From an uncultured Ignisphaera sp. (GTDB taxonomy: Archaea > Thermoproteota > Thermoprotei_A > Sulfolobales > Ignisphaeraceae): a stretch of DNA of 64,000 nt. Location of the stretch: assembly GCA_938074605.1 (NCBI GenBank), contig CALJEI010000006.1, positions 1 to 64,000 of the forward strand, in the 5' to 3' direction. Below are positions 26,887 through 34,754 of this stretch, in pieces; position 1 is the first letter of the stretch; each line of letters opens with the position of its first letter. Position numbers and translations under genes: made by a program. The notes below the pieces were generated by a model, which was given only the letters and a program-made list of their open reading frames with translations, was not told where the DNA came from and made no database searches.

Positions 26887-27975
26887 ATGGAGCCAACAAT
26901 ACTTATAGTTAAAACAGATTCTGTGGATAGTATAGATGAAATTGTGGCGCTTGTAAAGGAGGCTGGATTCTATCCAAAGGAGATTGTAAGCATAAGAAAG
27001 GTGGATAGCTCATGTTTTTTAACACCTGGTAAGATCAATAAGTTAAGACACCTTGTAGAAGGCAACTCTATTAAGAGAATATTTGTCTATGCTGAGCTAA
27101 AGCCTAGGCAAGTTACATGTCTAGTTAAAGAATTAAAGGTGGATGTAGTAGATAAGGTAATGATGATTCTAGAGATTTTTCAACAGCATGCAGGTTCTAA
27201 GGAGGCTCTTCTACAGATTGAAATGGCAAGATTGAGGCACCAGCTACCCCTTATCCGTGAATGGATTCGAAGGGCTAAAATGGGGGAGCTACCAGGCTTT
27301 CTAAGCATGGGTCGATATGCTATAGATGTACACTATAGACATATCAAGAAACGTATAGCTAGACTGGGTAGAGAACTTGAGGATCTTAGGGCTAGAAGAG
27401 CTGTAGAGCGTGAGAAGAGGAGGTCTGCAGGGTATATGCATGTAGCAATAGTTGGTTATACAAATGCGGGAAAAACAACTCTATTCAATACACTAACAAA
27501 CTTGGATAAGCCAACAGGAAATGAAATGTTTACAACGCTATCAGCCAAATCATATGCCATTAGACTATGCAATACAACATTTGTTCTTGTAGACACAATA
27601 GGATTTATAAGAGATATACCGATAGACATTATAGAGTCGTTTAGAGCTGTTCTAGAGGAGATAAGTAGTGCTGATATAATCTTTCTTGTTGTTGATGGTA
27701 GTAAGAATTTAGAGAGACTCTTTTTAGAACTAGATACCTCGTTAAGCATTCTAAGGGATGTTGGTGCTCTAGGGAAACCGCTATTCATTATGATAAATAA
27801 GATCGACCTCCTAAATGATGTAAGCATAGAGGAGTATAGGAGGAATGTAGAGGAATATATTAAGAAGCATACAGTTTCATTAATTGATGTAATACCTCTA
27901 TCAGCTTTAAAGAGGATAAATATAAATATTATTAAGGATAGCCTATGTCGGTATGTCCAGAAGATCGCAACATAA
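26887..27975 (+). CDS. hflX: GTPase HflX
   Basis: A 362-residue ribosome-associated GTPase. The N-terminal HflX domain (residues 1-170) includes FLTPGKINKLRHLV and the conserved QHAGSKEALLQIEMARLRHQLP region. A basic coiled linker (about 155-185) leads to the G domain: G1 GYTNAGKTTLF, G2 FTTLSAK, G3 VDTIGFI, G4 NKID and G5 SAL. HflX splits or rescues stalled 70S-type ribosomes under stress. It overlaps trm56 by 31 bases, showing tight operon packing with tRNA and transcription genes. Confidence 0.92.
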   Translation: MEPTILIVKTDSVDSIDEIVALVKEAGFYPKEIVSIRKVDSSCFLTPGKINKLRHLVEGNSIKRIFVYAELKPRQVTCLVKELKVDVVDKVMMILEIFQQHAGSKEALLQIEMARLRHQLPLIREWIRRAKMGELPGFLSMGRYAIDVHYRHIKKRIARLGRELEDLRARRAVEREKRRSAGYMHVAIVGYTNAGKTTLFNTLTNLDKPTGNEMFTTLSAKSYAIRLCNTTFVLVDTIGFIRDIPIDIIESFRAVLEEISSADIIFLVVDGSKNLERLFLELDTSLSILRDVGALGKPLFIMINKIDLLNDVSIEEYRRNVEEYIKKHTVSLIDVIPLSALKRININIIKDSLCRYVQKIAT

Positions 27976-28523
27976 GGCAGGCACTTAATAGAGATGTGCA
28001 TGTACTTAGACTTGGCCATAGACCAGGTAGAGATCGTAGGATTACTACACATGTTGCATTAGTGGCAAGAGCCTTTGGGGCTAGGACATTCTTTTTAGCA
28101 GACGTTAGCGATCCAACAATCACTAGAAGTATTAGTAAGGTCATTAGTAGGTGGGGTGGTAGCTATTTTCAGATACACGATAATGTTGATCCACTTAGTG
28201 TAATAAGAGAGTTTAGAGGGAGGGGGGCCTGTATAGTGCATTTAACCATGTATGGATTGCCAATCACTAAGGTTATAGATGATATTAGTAGTAGATGTCG
28301 AGAAATTCTTGTTATAGTTGGCGCTGAAAAGGTTGAGAGAATATTCTATGAAATTTCAGATTATAATGTGGCTATAGGGGCTCAGCCACATTCAGAGGTT
28401 TCAGCGCTTGCAATATTTCTTGATAGACTGTGGAAAGGTATTGAGCTTGAGCTATGTTTCCATGATGCAAAATACTATATTATACCCTCTGCAAAAAATA
28501 AGGTGGTGAGAAAAGTTGAGTGA
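27945..28523 (+). CDS. trm56: tRNA (cytidine-56-2'-O)-methyltransferase
   Basis: A 192-residue SPOUT-class enzyme specific to archaea that methylates C56 in the T-loop of tRNA using S-adenosylmethionine. Signature blocks are HVLRLGHRPGRDRRITTHVALVARAFGA, CIVHLTMYGLP, LVIVGAEKVERIFYEISDYNVAIGAQPHSEVSALAIFLDRL, including the trefoil-knot GA(E/D)K and P-H-SE loops. The start overlaps hflX and the end overlaps the TTG of tfe by eight bases. Length is typical. Confidence 0.95.
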   Translation: MSVCPEDRNIRQALNRDVHVLRLGHRPGRDRRITTHVALVARAFGARTFFLADVSDPTITRSISKVISRWGGSYFQIHDNVDPLSVIREFRGRGACIVHLTMYGLPITKVIDDISSRCREILVIVGAEKVERIFYEISDYNVAIGAQPHSEVSALAIFLDRLWKGIELELCFHDAKYYIIPSAKNKVVRKVE

Positions 28524-29019
28524 GAATCTCATGCTAAAAATTATAGAGGCGTTGACTGGGGAGAATGGTAGGAGGATAGTTGAGATACTATTAAATTCTC
28601 AGGGTGGGAGAAGCGATGAAGAGCTTGCTCAGGAGCTAAACCTAAGGGTAAATGATGTTAGGAAGCTACTTTACGAATTATCTAAGCAGGGTTTTGTAGC
28701 CTATATTAGAATGACGAAGGGTGAGAGTAGGTGGTATAGCTACTACTGGTATACTGATATAGATATGTTGAAGCATAGCATCAATAGAAGAATGAATGAA
28801 GTTATAAGGGTTCTAAATGAGCGTTTAGCTTATGAAGAGTCACAGACTTTCTATATATGTCCAAATGATTCATCAAGGTATACATTTGATGAAGCATTTG
28901 AAAATAATTTTAGATGTATACAGTGTGGCTTTGAATTAATAGAGGTTGACAACTCTAGAACTGTACAGTATCTCAAAAAGCTAATTGAGGTTCTTTTGAC
29001 AATTCATAAGTATAGATGA
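28516..29019 (+). CDS. tfe: Transcription factor E alpha subunit
   Basis: A 167-residue TFIIE-alpha homologue that helps TBP/TFB and RNA polymerase open promoters. The N-terminal extended winged helix (residues about 5-90) includes DEELAQELNLRVNDVRKLLYELSKQGFVAYIR and WYSYYWYTDID. The C-terminal zinc ribbon reads YICPNDSSRYTF...FRCIQCG, so the first pair is CxND instead of CxxC and only three cysteines are visible. The TTG start overlaps trm56, and the stop overlaps the ATG of the methyltransferase gene. Confidence 0.92.
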   Translation: MSENLMLKIIEALTGENGRRIVEILLNSQGGRSDEELAQELNLRVNDVRKLLYELSKQGFVAYIRMTKGESRWYSYYWYTDIDMLKHSINRRMNEVIRVLNERLAYEESQTFYICPNDSSRYTFDEAFENNFRCIQCGFELIEVDNSRTVQYLKKLIEVLLTIHKYR

Positions 29020-29984
29020 AGATCAATATGAAGAAGCTTATAGTTGTTGATCTTTTTAGCGGTGGTGGGGGTTTTGCAAGAGGTTTTAATGAAGCTGGTT
29101 TTAGTATAGCTCTTGCTATTGATAATGATGAGGCGTGTAGTGAGACCTATAAACTAAACTTTCCCATGGCTATAACTCTCGCTGAGGACATACGTGATAT
29201 AAGTGGAAGGGATATACAATATCTATTGGGGCTTAGGCCTGATATAATTATTGGGAGTCCACCATGCGAGCCTTTTACGGGTGCTAATCCATACAGAGAG
29301 TCTAACCCTCTTGACCGTCTATATAAGGATCCTTTGGGCACCCTAACACTAGAGTTTATAAGAATTGTTGGTGAGATTAAACCAAGAATATTTGTGATGG
29401 AGAATGTACCACCATTGGCTAATGGACCTCTAAGAGGTGTTATAAAAAAAGAGTTTGAGTATATGGGCTACGGCAGAATATTCTTTAATATTTTAAGAGC
29501 TGAGGATTTTGGTACACCAAGTAGAAGAACAAGGCTATTTATTTCAAATGTTATGATAAATCCTACACCATTAAACAGATATATAACTGTAGAGGAGGTT
29601 CTTAAAGATTTGCCACACCCTGGGAGCTCATATATTCCAAACCATGAAATTGTTCCAATAAGTGAAAGGAGATTGAAGAAGATTGCAAGGGTTAGAATTG
29701 GTAAGGCTATGTACTACTATCAAGGTGCATCTAAAAAACTACCTAATTTTATAAGACTGGATCCTAGTGATATTGCACCAACTGTATTGGGTTCATCAAG
29801 ATTTATACACCCATATGAAGATAGACTCCTTACTGTAAGGGAACAGGCTAGACTCATGGGTTATCCAGATGACCATGTATTTGTTGGGGGTAGGGACCAG
29901 CAGTATAATCAAGTTGGTGAATCTGTACCACCACCACTATCATATGCAATAGCAAGTTATATACTTAAAGCCTATCTACTTTAG
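29016..29984 (+). CDS. Cytosine-C5 methyltransferase, solitary
   Basis: A 322-residue m5C methyltransferase. Motif I is DLFSGGGGFARGF, the catalytic motif IV is GSPPCEPFTGAN (Cys about 83), motif VI is VMENV, motif VIII is SRRTRLFI, and motifs IX-X include ARLMGYPDDHVFVGG and QVGESVPP. The target-recognition region (about 185-250) is short. It overlaps tfe by four bases, and no restriction nuclease is adjacent, so it is not an obvious restriction-modification unit. It could mark DNA for epigenetic purposes or, less likely, methylate RNA in the manner of Dnmt2. The lodging in a transcription/tRNA operon is the odd feature. Confidence 0.88.
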   Translation: MKINMKKLIVVDLFSGGGGFARGFNEAGFSIALAIDNDEACSETYKLNFPMAITLAEDIRDISGRDIQYLLGLRPDIIIGSPPCEPFTGANPYRESNPLDRLYKDPLGTLTLEFIRIVGEIKPRIFVMENVPPLANGPLRGVIKKEFEYMGYGRIFFNILRAEDFGTPSRRTRLFISNVMINPTPLNRYITVEEVLKDLPHPGSSYIPNHEIVPISERRLKKIARVRIGKAMYYYQGASKKLPNFIRLDPSDIAPTVLGSSRFIHPYEDRLLTVREQARLMGYPDDHVFVGGRDQQYNQVGESVPPPLSYAIASYILKAYLL

Positions 29985-29994
29985 GTGATCGAAT

Positions 29995-30495
29995 ATGGAG
30001 GGGGGCTGTGGTAAATTAAAGGTATATTTAGTGGCATATGCACCTACAAGTCCTCAGAGATTAGTAGATCTGGCAAAAGTTGCATATTCAATGGATATAG
30101 TTAAGGGGTTTATAGTTGTAAAGCCTATTGGTATAGCTGCACAGGCTGGTGTACCAGAAGTCTTTAGAATTGCTTATAAGTTGGGAAGAAGCTTTCTCGT
30201 TTTGTCACGCATTAATGAATTGAAGGAGCTTTTGAATATAGATAACATAGTATTTATAGTCCAGAATTCAAAGGAGGCTGACGACATTAGCAAACTACTA
30301 TATAAAATAGGGGGTAGTGTAGCAATAGTGGTACAAACAGGTGAAACGCCTTTTATGAAAGAGGATCTTTCATATGGCTATATAGCTAAGATACAGGAAT
30401 TTGATGATAAGCTTTCACCTAATGCAGTAGCAGAGGCCACGGCATCTCTGCTAAAAATTTATTTACATGTCCAGAGATGTGGCAGCATAGGTTAG
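29995..30495 (+). CDS. Conserved crenarchaeal protein, unknown function
   Basis: A 166-residue alpha/beta protein. Blocks are KVYLVAYAPTSPQRLVDLAKVAY, FIVVKPIGIAAQAGVPEVFRIAYKLG and VAIVVQTGETPF. I recall similar crenarchaeal proteins carried in databases as 'RecB-family nuclease', but no RecB catalytic motif is visible and the strand pattern is more Rossmann- or SPOUT-like, so no function is given. A perfect GGTGAT ribosome site precedes the ATG, ten bases after the methyltransferase stop, so it belongs to the hflX-trm56-tfe operon. Confidence 0.75.
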   Translation: MEGGCGKLKVYLVAYAPTSPQRLVDLAKVAYSMDIVKGFIVVKPIGIAAQAGVPEVFRIAYKLGRSFLVLSRINELKELLNIDNIVFIVQNSKEADDISKLLYKIGGSVAIVVQTGETPFMKEDLSYGYIAKIQEFDDKLSPNAVAEATASLLKIYLHVQRCGSIG

Positions 30496-30602
30496 AGTAG
30501 ATGCAAAGGTTAAAATGTTCTTAATGGAATTCCACATGAAATCCTTTCTATATTCTAAATGATATTTCTCCTTAGAATCTAAGAATCTATGGGGGTTTAT
30601 AA

Positions 30603-32240
30603 ATGAGTAGAATACTGGTAGTCGATGCTAATGCAAGAGGCAGGGGTAAGAGGTTTTCAACACTAGATGTAATAGGTGTTGGTCCACGCCTAGTAGTCTC
30701 CCTACTGAAAAGCTATGGACACTATGTGGATTTATCACCATATGAGATATTTATTTCGAATCCCAGTATTGCTAGAGATTTTGAAGTTCTAGCCATATCT
30801 TATATGGTGAGTGATGTTGGGGCTGTAAGGAGGGCTATAGATATTTGGCGTAAAATTAATAAAGATGGTATTGTTATGCTTGGTGGTCCAGGCACACTTG
30901 ACACAAATTTGTTAATGAGGCTTGATTTTGATATAGCCTTTAGGGGTGAATCTGAGGTTACCCTTAGTAACATTCTTAGTAGATATAAAGACTTACGTAA
31001 TGTTTTATACAGTGTTAAGGAGCATGGAATCCTACCAGGATTAGCTGTAAAGATGTCTAGTGGAAAGCTAGCTGATGGTGGTATAGGGCCTTGGGCATCA
31101 AGAGAGGTAGTCAGTAAGGTAATACCAGATGTGGATACCGTTACCAGATACCCCTTCTACTGGGCGTCTAGAGTCTATGTAGAGGTTGTTAGAGGCTGTA
31201 GCAACTTCTATAGACCTACATTAGTAGCTGGTACTACATGTCTAAATTGTAATATGTGTAGGACAAGTCCACTCAATTTAAGAATTAAATGCCCTAACAA
31301 TATACCACCTGGATGTGGATACTGTAGTGTTCCAGTAATACATGGACCTGCACGTTCTCGTGACATGGATAGTATAGTTAAAGAGGTGAAAGCTCTTATA
31401 AAGATAGGTGTTACAAGAATTGTTCTTAGCGCTCCTGATTTTCTTGACTATGGCAGGGATCTTCTTATCGAAGGTTTTCTGACAGATCCATGCAATCCTA
31501 AACCAAATATAGATATTATCGATAAACTTTTAGGAAATCTTACATCAATTACTGAGATCGCAGATGGAGATGCCGTAATCTCCATTGAGAATGTTAAGCC
31601 GTGTTTAGTAACAGAAGAGGTTGCTAAAATCCTTGGTAATTATCTTAGAGGTACTGTGGTTTATATTGGTGTTGAGAGTTGTAGCGATAAACTTTTAACA
31701 CATATTGGAAGGCCATCTACATGTAGTGATGCTCTTAGAGCTATAGAGCTTCTATCCAGATATGGTCTAAGACCATATGCATATCTTATGCATGGACTTC
31801 CATTTGAGTGTGAAGATGATATCAAGGCTACCCTAAGCTGTATCGATAGATTTAAATCCCTTGGCGTAGAAAAGGTAGTGTTATATAGGTTTACACCTCT
31901 TCCATATACAGCTTTCAGTAGCTATTCAAGGCCAGAGCCAGCTGTATTGAATCCAATTAAGGCTGAACTCTATAGGAGAGTCATAGAATTTAATAGGGGT
32001 CAGAAGAATAATCTGCTAAACAAGATTATAGATGTCGTAGTGGCATGTAGATATAATAGGGATCCACACTACCTAATATCATATCCAGTAAAACATGGGC
32101 CTGTTGTACTCATTAGGGCATCACCAAACTTTATAGGAACTATAGCAGTTGTTCGTATAGTGGGTGTAAGAAGTGATAGACTTGTTTATGGTGAGCTTAT
32201 TTATGTTAAAAAAAGATTAAAACTTAGACAGTATATTTAA
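30603..32240 (+). CDS. Radical SAM protein with a split cysteine cluster
   Basis: A 545-residue enzyme of the B12-binding/radical SAM type. The N-terminal Rossmann-like part (DVIGVGPRLVVSLLKSYGHYVDL...VMLGGPGTLDTN) fits a cobalamin-binding-like domain. The core has RGC followed, after about 40 extra residues with further cysteines, by GCGYCSVP; together these would supply the three [4Fe-4S] ligands. Later barrel blocks are VYIGVESCSDKLLTHIGRP and LRPYAYLMHGLPFECEDDI, and the end looks like a TRAM-type beta domain (GTIAVVRIVG...YGELIYVKKR). It could be a methylthiotransferase relative; substrate unknown. The ribosome site is GGGGG. Confidence 0.8.
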   Translation: MSRILVVDANARGRGKRFSTLDVIGVGPRLVVSLLKSYGHYVDLSPYEIFISNPSIARDFEVLAISYMVSDVGAVRRAIDIWRKINKDGIVMLGGPGTLDTNLLMRLDFDIAFRGESEVTLSNILSRYKDLRNVLYSVKEHGILPGLAVKMSSGKLADGGIGPWASREVVSKVIPDVDTVTRYPFYWASRVYVEVVRGCSNFYRPTLVAGTTCLNCNMCRTSPLNLRIKCPNNIPPGCGYCSVPVIHGPARSRDMDSIVKEVKALIKIGVTRIVLSAPDFLDYGRDLLIEGFLTDPCNPKPNIDIIDKLLGNLTSITEIADGDAVISIENVKPCLVTEEVAKILGNYLRGTVVYIGVESCSDKLLTHIGRPSTCSDALRAIELLSRYGLRPYAYLMHGLPFECEDDIKATLSCIDRFKSLGVEKVVLYRFTPLPYTAFSSYSRPEPAVLNPIKAELYRRVIEFNRGQKNNLLNKIIDVVVACRYNRDPHYLISYPVKHGPVVLIRASPNFIGTIAVVRIVGVRSDRLVYGELIYVKKRLKLRQYI

Positions 32241-32316
32241 TAAAACCTTTTATTCTAAAAATAGATCTATTATTAGAGACGGAAATAGCTATGACTAAAA
32301 TTAAGGGAGAATAGTA

Positions 32317-32637
32317 GTGGTAAGGGTATCCCTAATAGAACTTGAAACCTTCGATGATATTATACTACTGTTGTACTCAAGAATGTCAGCAGTAAGTATG
32401 TCATCATCACTTCTATGTAGTGAGAAAACCTGCTTCACTGTAGTTACCGTAAGCGATGAGCAGATATTCATAATATCGTCACCACCCCCGCCAACAAAAT
32501 GCAAATTTGCGTCTGTCGATGATCAGGGGAAGGTGAAATGCGGAGACCTTCCACCTGTAGGAAGACCAGTAGTATTTATATTAAATGTCAAGAATATAAA
32601 GGAGAGTGACACAATACCAGCCACATTACTCTTATAA
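32317..32637 (+). CDS. Hypothetical protein
   Basis: A 106-residue frame opening at GTG 32317 with a weak GGGAG upstream. It reads like a compact alpha/beta protein (VRVSLIELETFDDIILLLYSRM, CFTVVTVSDEQIFIISSP, KCKFASVDDQGKVKCGDLPPVGRPVVFILNV), with four cysteines that might bind metal. Unrecognised. It lies between the radical SAM gene and the tRNA and could be the last operon member. Composition is protein-like but no homology is apparent. Confidence 0.5.
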   Translation: MVRVSLIELETFDDIILLLYSRMSAVSMSSSLLCSEKTCFTVVTVSDEQIFIISSPPPPTKCKFASVDDQGKVKCGDLPPVGRPVVFILNVKNIKESDTIPATLLL

Positions 32638-32737
32638 TAAGTGAAACCAAAGTGAATTACGATAATCACAAAATATTTTTCATAATAATATCTTAAAAAC
32701 CAGCTACAGAGATACTATATAGAAATCTAAAAATGGT

Positions 32738-32825
32738 GCGGGGGTGCCCGAGCCAGGTCAAAGGGGTCGGGCTGAGGACCCGATGGCATAGGCCTGCGTG
32801 GGTTCAAATCCCACCCCCCGCACCA
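32738..32825 (+). tRNA. tRNA-Leu (GAG anticodon), CCA encoded
   Basis: The acceptor GCGGGGG pairs with CCCCCGC ending at 32821. The anticodon stem is TCGGG/CCCGA around loop CTGAGGA, with GAG at 32774-32776, which reads CUC/CUU leucine codons. A long variable arm (class II, as expected for Leu), the T-loop GGTTCAAATCC, discriminator A and an encoded CCA (32823-32825) are all present. There is no intron. A TCTTAAAAACC-like TATA element lies about 45 bases upstream. Confidence 0.95.
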
Positions 32826-33060
32826 CTATTTAGTACCACATCAAATACCAGACCATATACATTCTTAACACCCTATCAAATATTTTCTTAATTAGGAAAA
32901 TGTTGGTCTTAATGTATATATTACCTAAAGATGGAGAGCTATAAATGAAGTAAGAATAGATGGTGGAGGAGATAAGGCGGTATTGAACTATTTTTGATTA
33001 ATATGCTAAATTTAGGTTTACTAAACTTATATTTCTATTTTTGAAGACTGTGAGTAAGGC

Positions 33061-33070
33061 TTTTTATATG
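33061..33070 (+). promoter_or_regulatory. TATA box of the MATE gene (likely leaderless)
   Basis: TTTTTATATG is centred about 26 bases before ATG 33091 with no ribosome site between, which places the transcription start at or next to the ATG. This fits a leaderless mRNA. Confidence 0.5.
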
Positions 33071-33090
33071 TTTTCTAACTCTACATCTTA

Positions 33091-34542
33091 ATGAATGAGG
33101 TTTTGAGGATGGTTCCATCGAGTATCAGTAAGTATAGAGACTCTATTGTTTCAGGACCTATTCTACCAACTATGCTAAGGTTAGGGCTACCACTAATGCT
33201 TACAGATATTATAATGCTTATTTATAATATTACAGATGCATACTGGTTGAGTAGATATAGCCAATATGCACTTGCGGTTCCTAGACAGAATTGGCCTATA
33301 TTTTTAACTTTCATTTCTATACTAATAGGTGTTACAAATGCCAATTTAGCAATACTTTCACAGTATGTTGGTGCCAAAATTTATAGTAAGGTTAGTGAAG
33401 TTGCATCAAAGTTGTTCACTCTATGTATACTCATATCAACTGCTCTATTTTTAATATATCAACTTCTAAAGTATTACATCTTTTCTTACCTCATTAGAAC
33501 TCCGATTGAAATCCTTGTAGATGTTCTAAGATATGCTGAGATTATCGCTTTTGACTTTATAAGCTTTGGAGTGGGTATGTCCTTAGTCACTATAATGCAG
33601 TCTTTTGGCGATACACGGACACCAGCTACAATCATGGGTATTGGTGCAATTATCAATGCTATACTTGATCCCATATTTATTGTTGGTCTAGGTCCTATTC
33701 CTGCTATGGGTGCTCGTGGAGCTGCTTTAGCTACACTAATTACAAGGCTCTTTTCTAGTATAATTGTGTTATATCTTATAAAGGTGAGATACCCTGAAAT
33801 TAAGATAGGATTTACTTATAGACTTGATAAAGAATGGTTTTTCCTTAGCCTAAAGATAGGAATACCTGTTACCATAATGACGATATCCGATGGATTTGCA
33901 TTTACTTTTCAGCAAGCGCTGGTCAATATGTTTGGAGTTGTAATTGCTACAGCATTTGCCATAGGGTTTATGGTTTTAGACATGGCAAACGCCATACTGA
34001 GAGGATTTACAATGTCTATAAGCATAATGGTTGGGCAGAATCTAGGGGCTGGAAACTCTTCTCGTGCACGTAAAATAGCCTTGACGGCAGCACATACTAT
34101 AATGCTATTTGTATTTATAGGCTCCATCTCTGTATATCTTGGGAGAAGCTATCTAATTTCAATTTTTGCAAACGACAGTGCCGTGGTACAAGAGGCTGAA
34201 AAACTTGTGACAACAATAGCATGGATTCTACCAATGATGATGCTATCCTTTCTTGGAATGTCTGTAGGAAGAGGTTCGGGACACACAATAGTACCAACAA
34301 TAGTAAATATAATAAGATTCTGGGTAATTAGAATATGTGTTGGATGGCTACTAGCAGTAGCTATAGGGTTAAGTGCTGTGGGATTATGGACTGCTATAGC
34401 ATTATCTGAAATAACTGGTGGGGCAATCTCCTATATGTGGATCAGGGGAGGTAAATGGGCAAAACCCGTAATAAAACATCAGTTACAACAAGTTAGATCA
34501 CTAGATACCATTGAAACACCCAAAAAAGTATACACAAATTAG
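33091..34542 (+). CDS. MATE-family multidrug efflux transporter
   Basis: A 483-residue polytopic membrane protein with about 12 hydrophobic segments. The N-terminal ILPTMLRLGLPLMLTDIIMLIYNITDAYWLSRY and DTRTPATIMGIGAIINAILDPIFI are typical MATE half-1 motifs; GMSVGRGSGHTIVPTIVNI in the second half is the matching repeat. It would expel organic cations or drugs using an ion gradient. It is flanked by the tRNA and the beta-propeller gene, with no visible operon partner. Confidence 0.9.
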   Translation: MNEVLRMVPSSISKYRDSIVSGPILPTMLRLGLPLMLTDIIMLIYNITDAYWLSRYSQYALAVPRQNWPIFLTFISILIGVTNANLAILSQYVGAKIYSKVSEVASKLFTLCILISTALFLIYQLLKYYIFSYLIRTPIEILVDVLRYAEIIAFDFISFGVGMSLVTIMQSFGDTRTPATIMGIGAIINAILDPIFIVGLGPIPAMGARGAALATLITRLFSSIIVLYLIKVRYPEIKIGFTYRLDKEWFFLSLKIGIPVTIMTISDGFAFTFQQALVNMFGVVIATAFAIGFMVLDMANAILRGFTMSISIMVGQNLGAGNSSRARKIALTAAHTIMLFVFIGSISVYLGRSYLISIFANDSAVVQEAEKLVTTIAWILPMMMLSFLGMSVGRGSGHTIVPTIVNIIRFWVIRICVGWLLAVAIGLSAVGLWTAIALSEITGGAISYMWIRGGKWAKPVIKHQLQQVRSLDTIETPKKVYTN

Positions 34543-34754
34543 AAAGATTAATGAAACGTGAATTTAGGAGATGTCTTTCTGCATTGCTTGATAATCACAT
34601 GGAATTTAATTGGGATAGGGAAACAGAATAGGTGTGTAATATTAATCAATTAAATATAAGTAAATATGTCTTAAGGGACTTTAGTTATATGGGTATATGA
34701 AAGTGTGTTAGCTAAAAATATATTCAGGTGGATGTATATTTGGTATGTATTACT

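Noticed and set aside
32301-32504. Minus-strand frame opposite the hypothetical protein
   Set aside because: The plus-strand frame is longer and more protein-like; the opposite one is a shadow.
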